Below the pieces are notes generated by a model that was not told where the DNA came from, searched no databases, and worked only from the letters and a program-made list of their open reading frames with translations. DNA of 64,000 nucleotides from Ophiura sarsii (taxonomy: Eukaryota > Echinodermata > Ophiuroidea > Amphilepidida > Ophiuridae), in contig CM069455.1 of the NCBI GenBank assembly GCA_035610835.1, positions 41,674,579-41,738,578 on the forward strand, written 5' to 3'. How positions within the stretch are numbered: position 1 is the stretch's first letter; each line of letters begins with the position of its first letter. Made by a program: the position numbers and the translations under genes. This document shows, piece by piece, positions 35,901 to 43,941 of this stretch.

Positions 35901-38900
35901 TGTGTTTTCTTGGGTATTCTTTCCAATTTCTCCTAAATTACATAGTCTTACCTTGTCGTGATAAAATTATATTGAGTAATTTCCCCTATAGTCTGATCAG
36001 TTCCAAATTGGCGAGAAATATTTGTTTTTTATATCTCTGTGCGCTAAAGTATTTCAATCGTACGCGCTCGATAATGGCCACATGCCCAAGGTTTTTGCCA
36101 CACATTGCGTCACACATACGAGGGGGTATCAAAAAGTTTTTGAAATCACCCAGAAGTGAAGGAGCTATATCGATGAAATTTTGACAGTGTAATCACTGGT
36201 CCTTTATGGTGCAAAAAGGGTTCTATAAGTATGTTTACTTTTTATACAGGTGGCGCTAGATGCCAAGGCTATGTAAATCAATTACATCTTCCAACGGTGA
36301 TGTGTACATGGTAAATTATAATGGTCCAATAACTGATACTTGTGGGACGCCTTCCAGAAGAGTATTAGGCTCAGATTTTTAAAATATTTTTGTCATTTGT
36401 CACTCATAGGTCTTAATTTTTCTCTGTAAATGACAACATTTCTAAACCTCATACTCCTCTGGAAGGCGTCCCACAAGGATAATTTTTTGGACCATTATCG
36501 TTTACCATGTACACAGCACTGTTGGGAGACGTCATTGATTTACATGGCCTTGGCATCTAGCTCCCTGTATAAAAAGTAAATATACTTATGAGATCATTTT
36601 TGCACCATAATGTTTAAGGACCAGTGATTACACAGACAAGATGTCATCGATATAGCTCCTTCACTTCTGGGTGTTTTCAAAAACTTTTTGATACCCCCCC
36701 CTCGTATGATGCACAGTGCGTTTGTTGTCCTCATGCTCGCCCGTGTCCTTCTGTATTCATTCGCTGCTGTAAGGAGGCTTCATCAATTTGGATCAAACTA
36801 TAGTAATCGCAAAAGAAAATAATATAAAATCAAGAGCTTAGAACTGTCCCAAAAAGTGGACCTTTTTGCCGCACTTTTACAAGACCTAGAACAATTACCA
36901 TATGGCTTTTCTGAGAGGAAACTCATCCAAAGTTCACCTTCCAGAATCACATGTTCCCATCAGTAAAAGTGCTATTTGGGTTTATATTGCATATCATATT
37001 GGGCCAAAGAAGAAAAAAAAAGTTTGTTTCAGAAGACAGCGAGCATCTTTTAAAATTCGCATTTGCTCGCATTTTTTTCTTCTCTTTTTTTGTTTTTTCA
37101 TTTTTTTTCTCCATTTTTTTCTTGAACCTTTGAAAATGATGATGTGAGCCAAGTTGTGACTGTATGGAATGTGGGTGGTTTCTTTCAATATTAAAACATA
37201 ATTTAAATTCAAGAAAAACAACTGAATCCAGTGATTTATTCGACTATGCTTCTTTAAATTTTAATTTCACATTGTGAAGAACCATATCAGCCTCATTTTC
37301 TTGCTTTACAAAGCCTGTCTCATGTAAATGAAAAAAATATACCACATAGCATTTTTAACTAGAAAATAAAAAAGCATTTTGCGTAGCCTTTTTCAGGTTC
37401 CTTCTGAGGCAAACCTTGTTTTGTTTGGCCTTGGGTTTACATTGTGTATCACATTCACACATAGATATGTTCCATTTTGCCATTCAGCTAGGCACCCCTG
37501 CAGTGTGTGTTTAGCTTTGTATTTCACTGTGGTATTCACATTGCTGTCATATTTGCGACCTGTCATTTCATAACGGGACTTTGTCAGCAATTATGCAATT
37601 TAAGATATCGATGGCTCAGAACCAAAAGGCCTCATCTCCATTTTTTCAAAAATGAGATTTTGGTATTAAAATGTTCAGAAAGAAATTCTCTTTCTAGTAA
37701 CACAGCCTTATCTCCATAACACAACCCTTTTAAAGTTATAGCCAGTATCACAAGACCTATATCTCCATCTCCCCAATGTGTTTAAAAATCGTCGAAAGTC
37801 TTTTTCTCAGAATGGTCAAATTGGAGATAAGGCCTTTTGTTTCTGAGCCCTCGATATTGAGGAAGTAAAGCATGAAAAAAACCACAAAAAAACAGAATTT
37901 TCACCTAATATTTCACATAATAATCTGACTGCATTGACCAAATGTATCAAGCGAGATGTCATTTTAAAGCTTAGAAAATACACTTTTGCATAAAATCAAA
38001 TCTCAATTTTCATTTTGAACGACAAAACCCCTCTTTTGTTGTGATTGGTCGCACTTTATATCACATGTATCTCTACTTTTCTTCTCTTTTCCTGCACCAT
38101 AAATGCACTCACCACGCACCCCTGCATGCACTATGCACTACAACCTTTGCTATCCTGCTACATGTAACACCTAGATTCATATCCGAGACCGCCTGGCAAA
38201 CTCACAAGATGAGATCCTAGAAGAAATGGGGGGCGCCGCTTGCGGTGACTTTAGGGCCCGATTACCTGCTGCCACCAACCACCCCAGGAGGCTGCTGGGA
38301 CCGCTCTCGCTCCCGGTCCCCAGGATCATCCTTCCGTTTTCTAAGACGGAGCCACTTCGTCTTAAGATGCCTGATTCTCTTCGCACGGTAGAGTAGACTG
38401 TAGCACTAGATTAACACTAACAGTAACATAGCAAAGAATAGAAAGTCCATAGTTATTCGTGGGTCCTTAACTTTGAATTCGATCATCTTAAAAAAAAATT
38501 GTAATTGCATGATAGGCCTTTGAAGAATCGCTTGAAATATTATATATTATATATCTTTAAGTTTTATAACAATATTTCTGGAAATCAATTTCATTATATA
38601 ACATGATGACCCGATTCAAATTTATAAGTGTGGACTTTCTTTTTTTGTGATATTCATATGTTCCCATCCACAGCATTTGGACTGTTCACATCATTGTTGT
38701 TGGCCCTTGAATGTATGTTTGGAAAAAATTAACAAGTTGTCTCATGGGAGGTTTTGATTGAATGCTCATTTGCCAATGACACCTGAGAAGGGTTTTTTTC
38801 TCCAAGCAGTGATACATTTTCAGTTATTTTGCATTAAAATTGACATTATATATCATTCCATGTGATTAATTTATGTTCGGTTTTACAACAATGAATTATA

Positions 38901-41900
38901 CTTTTACAGCCCATTTGTTTTGAATGGTTGCACATTATTTTCCCCCATTACATAGATGTATGTACTCTGTTCATTGCACTTTTACTATAATTCTGAAGAG
39001 AAAAAAAAAGATTTTGCTTCGAAATCAATGTATGCTCCTTTATTAACACTTTCCACATGGCAGACGACAGTTCCAATATTTTACAAATGTTTCAAAAATA
39101 TTAAAACTATTGAATTTCATTACCATATTTGGAATCACGTTGAGAAATGCATCAAAATAAGTACAAACATGCCTTGTATTAGTTCAGTAATCCTTATGAT
39201 AGACCTTGAAAGTTTGGAATGGTTTTTGAAAAGTCTGTTTTGTATATGAAGAGGTATTTTGCAAAAGGGCCTACATCCACTTTGGCTCTTATTGAGAAAA
39301 AGGCAAAAAACTGTTTCTAAATATTCAAGTTGAGCAATTGAAAAACTGAATGGATTATGAAAGAGGTACACTACATACTAATTGAAATTGAAATAAATTT
39401 TAAATGTGCTAGTTTTAATTTTTTTTTAAATCATGTTTACATTTTTTGAAAATTTGGATGTAGGCCCTTTTGCAACAAAACTCCATCTGTTTGTACATAA
39501 AGAAAAAATACCACACACAAAAAATCATTTATTTTAATCATTTCAAATAAATAAGTTTGATATTGAAATGTATAGGTCACAATCATATGTTTCAAGGAAA
39601 TAAAGTCATTTTTTTCAAAAATACCTCTCATTGTAAACAGCCATTGAAGTTGTTGTTTTGTTGCAAAAGGGCCTGTATCCCGATTTAATTCTGAATACAG
39701 GCCCTTTTGCAACAAAACAACAATTTCAATGGCTGTTTACAATGAGATGTAGGTCTTTTTGAAAAAAAATGACTTTGTTTCCTTGAAACATATGATTTTT
39801 CCCTATACATTTCTATATCAAACTCATTTTTTGAAAAAATGCACCATAGCCCTTTTGCAAAATACCTCTTCATATGGTGATCCCAATAGCCGCTAGGAAA
39901 GAGTTAACACTTGAGCCTCTTCCCCCTCCCCCTGGTTTTTGTTGTTCTTGAACTCAAAACCAAGCAGAATTAATCAAACATTGTCTCCGCACATTAAGTA
40001 AAAGTTAAATCAAGTAAAAATTAAATCAAGCATCATCAAAGCGATCAATATAGCACCAGGAAAAAGCGCGACAGGTAGTGATCAATAACCAACAAGCGAA
40101 ACTGTTAATTTATAAATGACTATGGTCACGCGTTATGAACTCGCCTCCCAATAGGGTGGTGCCGTTACATTTTTTAGCTTCATGCTGTCATTTTCCTCAA
40201 ATATTTTTAAAACCACAAAAGCTATCTCAACAAATTTGGTATCATTTTAAAGCCCTAATAACAAGCTATCTGCCTGCCAAATGGCATTGGTATAGCTAAT
40301 ACAGAAAGGGAGATACAGCTGTTTGATGTTTGGGGACCAGGGGTGGTGCTGGAAGGGGTGTTTCTGGAAGGGGTGCTGCCTGTACAAACTCAATGGGGAT
40401 AATCCCATGCTTTGTTCTTTTTACAATAACTAGTCATCCCCTAATGTTAAAAACACAATTTTGGTCCCATTTCAAAGGATATTTAGTAGTCATTAAGTAT
40501 GTGGTTCAATAGACTTGTCAACTATTATTAACAACTAATTAATTATGGATAAGACAATGATCATCAGCTTTCTTCCTATTCGCTACACAGTCAACATGAA
40601 TAATCAGCCTTAATTTACCGGATTTATAAAAATGACTATAACAGAAAAAGTTTTCAACCTATGATAGCAAAAGTATACATTTTTGGAAAGCTTGTAACTA
40701 GAGGAATTCAGAAATGCAGTTTATATCATGGAAGGGTTCATCCTTAAACAAATATTTCTGAAAATTCTAAAAATATATAAAATAAAAATTTGAGATATTC
40801 ACTAGCCGGTATAATTCCCATACCGACGTAGTAACTTTGACAAATATATATCATCTAATGGGTAATTTCATGAGGAATTCAAATATGTAAACAAAATAAT
40901 GATAGGGATAGGTATACAAAATATATGGATCTCAAATTAAAAATTAAAAAACTCTGATATTTTCCGAACATTTCCGATCATACCATTTTAGTTCTTGGTC
41001 GTACTATAATTTTAATGACATATTTGGTTTCCTCATGCAATTTCCCTTCAGAAAATGTATACTTTTACTACCTCAGGGGGTATACAAGGAAATATAAATG
41101 TGTAAAGTTAAATTCATGTCGCGAAAGCCAAAATCCGTGTGTAACGCGAAAGGAGGCGAGCTTAAAACACATGACCCTATTCAAGTTTTCTTTCACGCTA
41201 CGTGTATTTTTGTGTTTTTCGCGCTCGAAGCAGCTACCGTGAAAATTATAACACACAAATAAATTTCTATAATAGGTCTATGTGATGAAGCTACAAATTG
41301 CGAATATAAAAAGATGCTGAACAGTTCAAAAATAGTCAAAGCGCGAACAATTAATCGTGTAAAAATAACCACTTTTACACTAATTATTGATGGCTCAAAG
41401 GCTTTAGTAATGGATAAAAGAGTATGCTGGTCATTTCCTATTTCATTGTATAGAGTGATCTTGAGAAGAAATCAGTTTCATGTTGAATCTTTACATATGG
41501 GAACCAGGTGTTCTTTGTAAAAAGATAAATCAATATATGGCTGATATATGTTACTTTATTAAAAAAAATTGTGCACTATATGTTAGTAAAATAATTATCG
41601 AGCCCAAATCGCGTAGTTATATCATAAAAAGGATTAAAAACTGCCACCTCTCAACATGCCTTTTTTTTAAATTTGTGGTGATCAAATTTACGCAAGTGCA
41701 TTGTATATCTATGAAAGTTTGATGTTTTGTTCTATATAATTACGTAATTTGGGCTCGATAATTCTTTTTCTAACATAATGTTGTGCTTGCGGGACCCCTC
41801 CTTCAACAATATGCCCAAGGTTTTAAAATCCTTACTTCAAAATAAAAAATGAAGGCATGTGTTATTGGTGTATACATTAGTTCAAGATTGCTCCCGTATA

Positions 41901-43273
41901 GTTGGAAGATGTTAATTTGTTAGTTGCCTATGGTTTAAGAGCTTGGTCATTTCAAAAGGAAAAATGTTATGCTATATTAATGTCTTAAATAAGAAAATAT
42001 GTTTCTTTATAGGCCCTACCAAAGAAAATGATCTCCCCTTATATTACTTATTTTATAGAAAATCATAACTTGACATTTTTCATATTTTGATCTCTCTTTC
42101 ACTTTATCAGGTTCGTTTCAAGCCACTTCCTCTCCCCGTCAACGTGCCCGACTCCCAAGAGCCGATATTTGGTAAATATGACGCCACCAACGAACAGTTG
42201 GCCGAGAAGCGTCGCCGTGCCATAGAGGTCTACAAGGAACAGCTGGCGGCCGTTGAGAATGCCCGCAAGGATAAGCTTCTAAATCACCTTAAAAATCAAC
42301 AAGTGGAGAGTGCAATATTAAATAATACGAGACACGAGTAAGTGCTATGCTTTAATGGCCTCCGATACCCATAATGTGACTTTAAATGGAGTAAAGGCTG
42401 GCGAACCTGTTTAAAATATTTATAATTTGTTTAATACCCGTCGTATATGCCTATTATTTCTATGGAGTAAAGGCTGCCCCAATATCATTAAAACCACAAA
42501 CCAAGCTTCTAAATCACCTTAAACATCAACTAGATGAGAGTGCAATATTCAAAATATTACAGGACAAGAGTAAGTGCTATGCTTTATAAGGGCCTCCGAT
42601 ACCCCTGACTTTAAATGGAGTAAAGGCTGCCCCAATAACAATATAAAATCACAAACCAAGCTTCTAAATCACCTTAAACATCAACTAGAGTAGAGTGCAA
42701 TATTCAATAAGACAGGACATAAGTAAGTGCTATGCCCTATAAGGGCCTCCGATATCCCTTCCAGCAATTTCATTGGGTTAAAACCTAGGAATCAAAAAGC
42801 TGTGCTACATAGCACAGTGTTTAAGGTAGAAAAACAATGAATTTTTTTAAATGTTGAAACATTTTCTAAAAACTATTTCAACAAAAATTTACACAAAAAT
42901 GGGTCGGTCGGGCCCATAGAATATATACTTAATCGTAGCTGACGTAGCAATATATTTGCTTTAACTGCTTGTCATAACCATTGATTTATTCTGATTGACC
43001 CCTACCAGGTTGGTAGCAGACCGAGCTGCCCGCTACGAAGATCACTTCGCCACTCGTAAATCACTCGAGGATGACTGGCAGAAAGCCGCGTCCCTCAAGA
43101 ACACGCGGGAAGAAGATTACCAACTACGCACACAGTCACCTGGCGTACTGTTACACGAACAGTGCGATAAGTACCATCGATGCGAGCAGTGTCAACGACG
43201 CAAACATAACTGTGGCGAATCAAATATATGGAGCGAATCGAGATACATACCAGGTTCTCGTCTTATGGTGTAA
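20895..43273 (+). CDS. CCDC81: CCDC81, coiled-coil domain-containing protein 81 (complete gene, 12 exons)
   Basis: Twelve exons (20895-20976, 22452-22513, 23795-23951, 24418-24674, 26905-26984, 28178-28425, 29111-29577, 30705-30812, 32101-32270, 35607-35685, 42111-42337, 43009-43273) with GT-AG borders total 2202 nt in one frame: 733 residues plus stop. Residues ~15-100 and ~100-185 are the two HU-type domains typical of eukaryotic CCDC81 (GVHIAGLGTFTF, GNNKFILIQRPVFVL, VEGCVKE, GIGRLTIRDSKVKMKFYKDF). Next come an acidic/proline-rich linker (~213-390), CYLC at ~405, Glu/Lys/Gln-rich helices (~420-690) and the conserved C-terminus RCEQCQRR...GESNIW...PGSRLMV. Known mammalian CCDC81 is centrosome-associated; its HU fold, related to bacterial HU, is thought to act in protein contacts. 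Start supported by an in-frame TAA at 20853-20855. Slightly longer than human CCDC81. Confidence 0.97.
21312..21548. mobile_element. MITE, GCGGCAGCCATTTTC family, copy 1
   Basis: Inverted ends GACTCTATTCACGCGGCAGC and GCTGCCGCGTGAATAGGGCC with TA at both borders; ~50-bp arms containing CCATTTTCCAAAATTTGCCA. The second copy is at 32281-32455. TA duplication suggests Tc1/mariner mobilisation. Confidence 0.8.
22085..22290. repeat. Hairpin element with hammerhead-like core
   Basis: Arms AATCAAAACAAATAATTGTC (from 22096) and GACAATTATTTGTTTTGATT (to about 22280). Just inside the arms are CATAGCGTC (left) and CTGATGA...GAAACGCTATG (right), the conserved bases and stem III of a hammerhead ribozyme; stems I and II are poor. 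An ACGTTTCGG motif upstream (21950) suggests a retroelement terminus. Confidence 0.5.
22452..22513 (+). CDS. CCDC81: CCDC81 exon 2
   Basis: Acceptor TTTCCAG, donor GTAAGT. Encodes DVVSVWDNVASFVERHMAMQ, the first helix of HU domain 1. Phase 1 in, phase 0 out. Confidence 0.93.
23062..23758. mobile_element. MITE family C, copy 1: near-perfect 697-bp palindrome
   Basis: Ends GGTTGGTGTCAACCCTG and CAGGGTTGACACCAACC, flanked by TTAA (23058-23061, 23759-23762). The arms (about 23062-23400 and 23424-23758) are almost identical in reverse complement, with a ~20-bp loop. It stops 36 nt before exon 3. High arm identity indicates recent origin or homogenisation. Confidence 0.92.
23795..23951 (+). CDS. 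CCDC81: CCDC81 exon 3 (HU domain 1)
   Basis: Acceptor TCTCTTTTCACAG, donor GTAAGT. Encodes GVHIAGLGTFTFTQKKL and GNNKFILIQRPVFVLSEKF, the beta core of the first HU domain and the most conserved stretch of the family. Phase 0 in, phase 1 out. Confidence 0.97.
24276..24359. mobile_element. MITE family A fragment
   Basis: Right-end sequence of family A (TTCTTCTGATGTCAAAATAT ... GATCGGAACATCCACCT) lying just upstream of CCDC81 exon 4. Confidence 0.6.
24418..24674 (+). CDS. CCDC81: CCDC81 exon 4 (HU domain 2)
   Basis: Acceptor ACCACAG, donor GTAAGT; 257 nt. Encodes QVPIVELNF, DRDTVEGCVKEVLQALAR, NVEFTFSGIGRLTIRDSKVK and MKFYKDFLNMMDGSGTLAEA, the second HU domain. Phase 1 in, phase 0 out. Confidence 0.97.
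24689..26035. mobile_element. Outer MITE with GTCGAGGGTTGAACGCC ends, split by a family C element
   Basis: Inverted ends GTCGAGGGTTGAACGCCAGA and CTTCTGCCGCTCAACCCTC (near 26005-26028). Only ~250 bp belongs to this element; the remainder is the nested family C copy at 24814-25909. It begins ~15 bp after the donor of exon 4. Confidence 0.65.
24814..25909. mobile_element. MITE family C, copy 2 (nested, ~1.1 kb)
   Basis: Ends GGGAAGTGTCAACCC and GGGTTGACACTGCCC flanked by TTAA (24810-24813, 25910-25913). The interior shares AAAGTACATAAAAGTATACA and folds on itself near 25160; a further GC-rich segment (25590-25700) carries repeated GCGCG motifs. Confidence 0.8.
26280..26689. mobile_element. Harbinger-like MITE, GGCC family
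   Basis: Ends GGCCAAAAAAAAAAATGTTT and AAACAATTTTTTTTTTTTGGCC-like repeats enclosing TGATTGTCC / GGACAATCA, flanked by TTA (26277-26279, 26690-26692). Interior poly-T with CCGACCGACC. Confidence 0.75.
26905..26984 (+). CDS. CCDC81: CCDC81 exon 5
   Basis: Acceptor CATCTACAG, donor GTAAGA; 80 nt. Encodes RADTADSVLSRASTSRPF then TSNTLVLP, matching the RPDTVDSVL.SR segment that follows HU domain 2 in orthologues. Phase 0 in, phase 2 out. Confidence 0.93.
27115..27262. mobile_element. MITE family D, copy 1
   Basis: Inverted CAGTTCCAAATTGGCGAGAA and TCAATTTGGAACTG. Other copies at 35991-36798 (interrupted) and 47000-47193. Confidence 0.65.
27375..27954. mobile_element. MITE with internal tandem repeats
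   Basis: Inverted ends CCGTATTATCCCTATTAAGC and GCTTAATAGGGATAATACGG with TA on each side. The interior is a tandem array of ATGGTCAGCCTCCTCAAATG followed by ACCACTTGTACAT units, at least six imperfect copies. Confidence 0.85.
28178..28425 (+). CDS. CCDC81: CCDC81 exon 6 (acidic linker)
   Basis: Acceptor CTAAATAG, donor GTACGT; 248 nt, phase 2 in, phase 1 out. Encodes an Asp/Glu-rich low-complexity linker (AAIAEDEDRQDIPADQYLD ... VYVDEEGDIQVEDMEDG). Poorly conserved outside phase and position; the frame is open throughout and both junctions fit. Confidence 0.85.
28814..29061. mobile_element. MITE family B, copy 2
   Basis: Reverse orientation relative to copy 1. TTAA at 28810-28813 and 29062-29065. 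Ends 49 bp before CCDC81 exon 7, so it occupies the branch-point region. Confidence 0.85.
29111..29577 (+). CDS. CCDC81: CCDC81 exon 7
   Basis: Acceptor CATTTACAG, donor GTAACA; 467 nt, the largest exon. Begins with a Pro/Ser-rich stretch (APVRRPPSRTSSRQL ... SPPNSNKTPSPHGDL), then helical MTPEEKRVRIASEIRER, and GQELCYLCHQRASRN with a CxxC pair followed by the start of the coiled coil (ERKRKEQEQDRLMQQYQHMK). The CYLC.QRA motif is shared with vertebrate CCDC81. Phase 1 in, 0 out. Confidence 0.95.
30705..30812 (+). CDS. CCDC81: CCDC81 exon 8
   Basis: Acceptor TTCCCTCCTAG, donor GTAAGT; 108 nt, phase 0 both sides. Encodes AHHFANRHHNQKIAAFNLGV then SEAIKGKKKERSTDFH, part of the helical/basic region. 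Confidence 0.92.
31136..31571. mobile_element. Inverted-repeat element
   Basis: Left ACGTGTTCTACCGAAACCAG, right CTGGTTTTGGTAGAACACGT; inner AACTCCAAACTGAGA / CTCAGTTTGGAG pair as well. ~436 bp. Non-coding. Confidence 0.6.
32101..32270 (+). CDS. CCDC81: CCDC81 exon 9
   Basis: Acceptor CCGGACACAG, donor GTAAGT; 170 nt. Encodes RSYVFQKRCLTPPRHLKQEQ then a Lys/Asp/Gln helix ending in FLERIEQVQLAE. The SY.F..R.LTPP motif is conserved in the family. Phase 0 in, 2 out. Confidence 0.95.
32281..32455. mobile_element. MITE, GCGGCAGCCATTTTC family, copy 2
   Basis: Ends GACTCTATTCACACGGCAGC / GCTGCCGCGTGAATATGGTC with TA flanks, ~6 nt after the exon 9 donor consensus. Shares with copy 1 the GTACGGATCCTCGCGCA and GCAGGCGCAGG motifs. 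Confidence 0.8.
32473..32717. mobile_element. MITE family B, copy 3
   Basis: TTAA at 32469-32472 and 32718-32721; ends CACTTTCCACACGGC and GCCGCGTGGAAATTG. Only ~17 bp from the preceding MITE. Confidence 0.88.
32803..33007. mobile_element. MITE family F (ACTGTA ends), copy 1
   Basis: Inverted ATACTGTATTTCCGCGCGAT and TAGCGCGAAAATGTCC...TTTACAGT. Related sequences at 44238-44434, 41065-41385 and 26700-26870. Confidence 0.55.
33010..33945. other. Intron 9 sequence, nothing recognised
   Basis: AT-rich, no exon or clear repeat boundaries. Confidence 0.4.
33950..34432. mobile_element. GC-rich MITE with GGGGAC/GTAGC repeats
   Basis: Inverted ends TATGCACTTATTTCAAGC and GCAATTGATAAGTGCAT bracket CCCGGCCCCTGGGGACCC and GGGTCCCCCGGGGCCGGG. 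The motif GTAGC(G/C)GGGAC followed by ATACG or GTAC recurs four times. Markedly higher GC than its surroundings. Confidence 0.7.
34692..35013. mobile_element. Palindromic MITE with CAACGCT motifs
   Basis: Inverted ends GAACATACTCCACCTAC (left) and GTAGGTGGAGTATGTTC (right), enclosing GCTCCAACGC / GCGTTGGAGC and repeated AGCGTTGG motifs. Confidence 0.75.
35322..35466. repeat. 34-bp tandem repeat
   Basis: About 3.5 copies of TCGGTTGAGATTGGCAGCGT followed by TTGTTGTGATTTTG; one unit is shortened. Intronic. Confidence 0.9.
35607..35685 (+). CDS. CCDC81: CCDC81 exon 10
   Basis: Acceptor CATCAG, donor GTAAGT; 79 nt, phase 2 in, 0 out. Encodes LAAQREQYLRDKAAHTDSYQ then RALSAQ, coiled coil. Confidence 0.92.
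35991..36798. mobile_element. MITE family D, copy 2, split by a mariner-type palindrome
   Basis: Outer ends GTCTGATCAGTTCCAAATTG and CAATTTGGATCAAAC next to TA. The interior is interrupted at 36119-36704. Confidence 0.7.
36119..36704. mobile_element. Mariner-type palindromic MITE, nested
   Basis: Inverted CGAGGGGGTATCAAAAAGTT and AACTTTTTGATACCCCCCC, TA on both sides (36117-36118, 36705-36706). Arms ~240 bp each (to about 36350 and from about 36460). The TACGAGGG...TCAAAAAGTTTTTG start resembles mariner termini. No transposase frame. Confidence 0.8.
37002..37430. mobile_element. GGCC-family MITE, diverged
   Basis: Starts GGCCAAAGAAGAAAAAAAAA then GTTTGTTTCAGAAG; ends CTTCTGAGGCAAACCTTG then TTTGGCC. 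Target duplication unclear (TTG on both sides). Confidence 0.6.
37613..37849. mobile_element. MITE inserted only in duplication copy 1
   Basis: Inverted GGCTCAGAACCAAAAGGCCT and AGGCCTTTTGTTTCTGAGCC. The partner at 52573 reads through without it (AAGATATTGAGGAAG), so insertion followed the duplication. Confidence 0.85.
38175..38396 (+). pseudogene. Exon-like GC-rich fragment of unknown gene, copy 1
   Basis: After a pyrimidine-containing ...CCTGCTACATGTAACACCTAG acceptor-like site, a 74-codon frame reads IHIRDRLANSQDEILEEM, then FRARLPAATNHPRRLLGPL, ends KTEPLRLKMPDSLRTVE and stops at TAG. It is far richer in GC than the flanks and looks like the 3'-terminal coding exon of an unidentified gene carried in a repeat. 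Copy 2 has a 16-bp net deletion that breaks the frame. A chance ORF in GC-rich repeat DNA is possible. Confidence 0.4.
39047..39903. mobile_element. MITE family B, copy 4, split by a nested element
   Basis: TTAA at 39043-39046 and 39904-39907; family B sequence resumes after the insert at 39873. The equivalent site in the other copies is uninterrupted. Confidence 0.88.
39247..39872. mobile_element. Nested palindromic element with repeated GGCCCTTTTGCAA
   Basis: Ends TGAAGAGGTATTTTGCAAAA and TTTTGCAAAATACCTCTTCA flanked by TA (39245-39246, 39873-39874). GCCCTTTTGCAA or its inverse occurs five times (near 39256, 39463, 39660, 39707, 39848). An internal hairpin pairs about 39560-39682 with 39697-39823. 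Confidence 0.85.
39910..41060. other. Intron 10 sequence, nothing firm
   Basis: AT-rich sequence; GGGGTG-type short repeats near 40335-40380; no exon of CCDC81. Confidence 0.4.
41568..41780. mobile_element. MITE with ATCGAGCCCAAAT ends
   Basis: Inverted AATTATCGAGCCCAAAT near 41592 and ATTTGGGCTCGATAATT near 41750, inside a longer weaker palindrome bounded by ATGTTAG / CTAACAT. Confidence 0.65.
42111..42337 (+). CDS. CCDC81: CCDC81 exon 11
   Basis: Acceptor CTTTATCAG, donor GTAAGT; 227 nt, phase 0 in, 2 out. Encodes VRFKPLPLPVNVPDSQEPIF then a long helix (AEKRRRAIEVYKEQLAAVEN ... KLLNHLKNQQVESAIL). Its last ~65 nt and donor are duplicated twice in the following intron. Confidence 0.95.
42273..42770 (+). 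repeat. Tandem copies of CCDC81 exon 11 tail plus 5' splice site
   Basis: The segment starting AAGCTTCTAAATCACCTTAA (native 42273) recurs at 42503 and 42658, each running through the exon end, a GTAAGT donor and ~45 nt of intron (AAGTGCTATGCTTTA, GGCCTCCGATACCC). Both extra copies carry stops or indels in the exon part, so they are not usable exons, but their donors are intact. Confidence 0.92.
43009..43273 (+). CDS. CCDC81: CCDC81 exon 12 (C-terminus)
   Basis: Acceptor CCCTACCAG, phase 2; stop TAA 43271-43273. Encodes a helix (LVADRAARYEDHFATRKSLE ...) and the terminal CDKYHRCEQCQRRKHN then CGESNIWSESRYIPGSRLMV, matching the conserved C-QCQRR-GESN-W-PGSRL end of CCDC81 proteins. Confidence 0.97.
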
Positions 43274-43780
43274 CAAGAGCGCCCTCTATATTTGGAATAT
43301 TTATTTTTACTCGATATCAAAATCTTGTGTTTTGATCATGGATATTTATCAAGAAGAATGCACAACCATTTCAAATGATTACTGTTTTAAATCTCATCTT
43401 AATCATGAAAATACATTTTACAATAACTTTACAGATAGTTTTTTAATCAGGTCTTTTTGGAACTTTCTTGGCGGTAGAAATTGTGCCAAGATATGGATTG
43501 CCGACTCTAAAGAGAAATTTAACGTGTTAAAATCGTCAGTTCAATCGTGTAAAATTCAAATCAATTGTTTTAGTCTTCACACTGAAATACTTTGCATTCA
43601 TCATCAAATTATATATCATCAAATCGCTATCTTATCATGGTCCAATTCAAAGTGGTTAAGTTACGAATCATGCGTTAGCATTTGAAAACGCCTACACTTT
43701 GTGCTATGTATACTTCCATGTAAATTGTTCGACAAGGTATTCATCAGTGTTAGAAAATGTTTTTATTATTCCATAATAAA
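43274..43780 (+). terminator. CCDC81: CCDC81 3' UTR with polyadenylation signal
   Basis: No further coding sequence follows the stop. The first AATAAA in a plausible context is at 43775-43780, ~500 nt downstream. Assignment of this signal is inference. Confidence 0.5.
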
Positions 43781-43941
43781 AACGCTAGAAACAACACAGG
43801 TTTTTCACTTACCATAATAAATGAAACAAAACAAAATATCTGTCTTTTAATTTGTTTGTGCATTCCATATAATACCATGTTCCTGTAGTGAAGATTGTTG
43901 ATACATCTATTATTATCATCATTGTTTCTTTTAAGAAAGAA

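Larger units (their letters stand above)
37469..39180. repeat. Direct duplication, copy 1 (partner 52444-54590)
   Basis: Colinear with 52444-54590 in the same orientation, ~15 kb away, beginning TTCCATTTTGCCATTCAGCT and running into a family B MITE in both copies. Copy 1 alone carries a 237-bp MITE at 37613-37849. Contains a GC-rich exon-like piece (38175-38396). Confidence 0.85.

Noticed and set aside
43071..43685. 204-residue ORF on the plus strand overlapping CCDC81 exon 12
   Set aside because: Its first part is a shadow frame of exon 12 and the rest is AT-rich 3' UTR with no motif.
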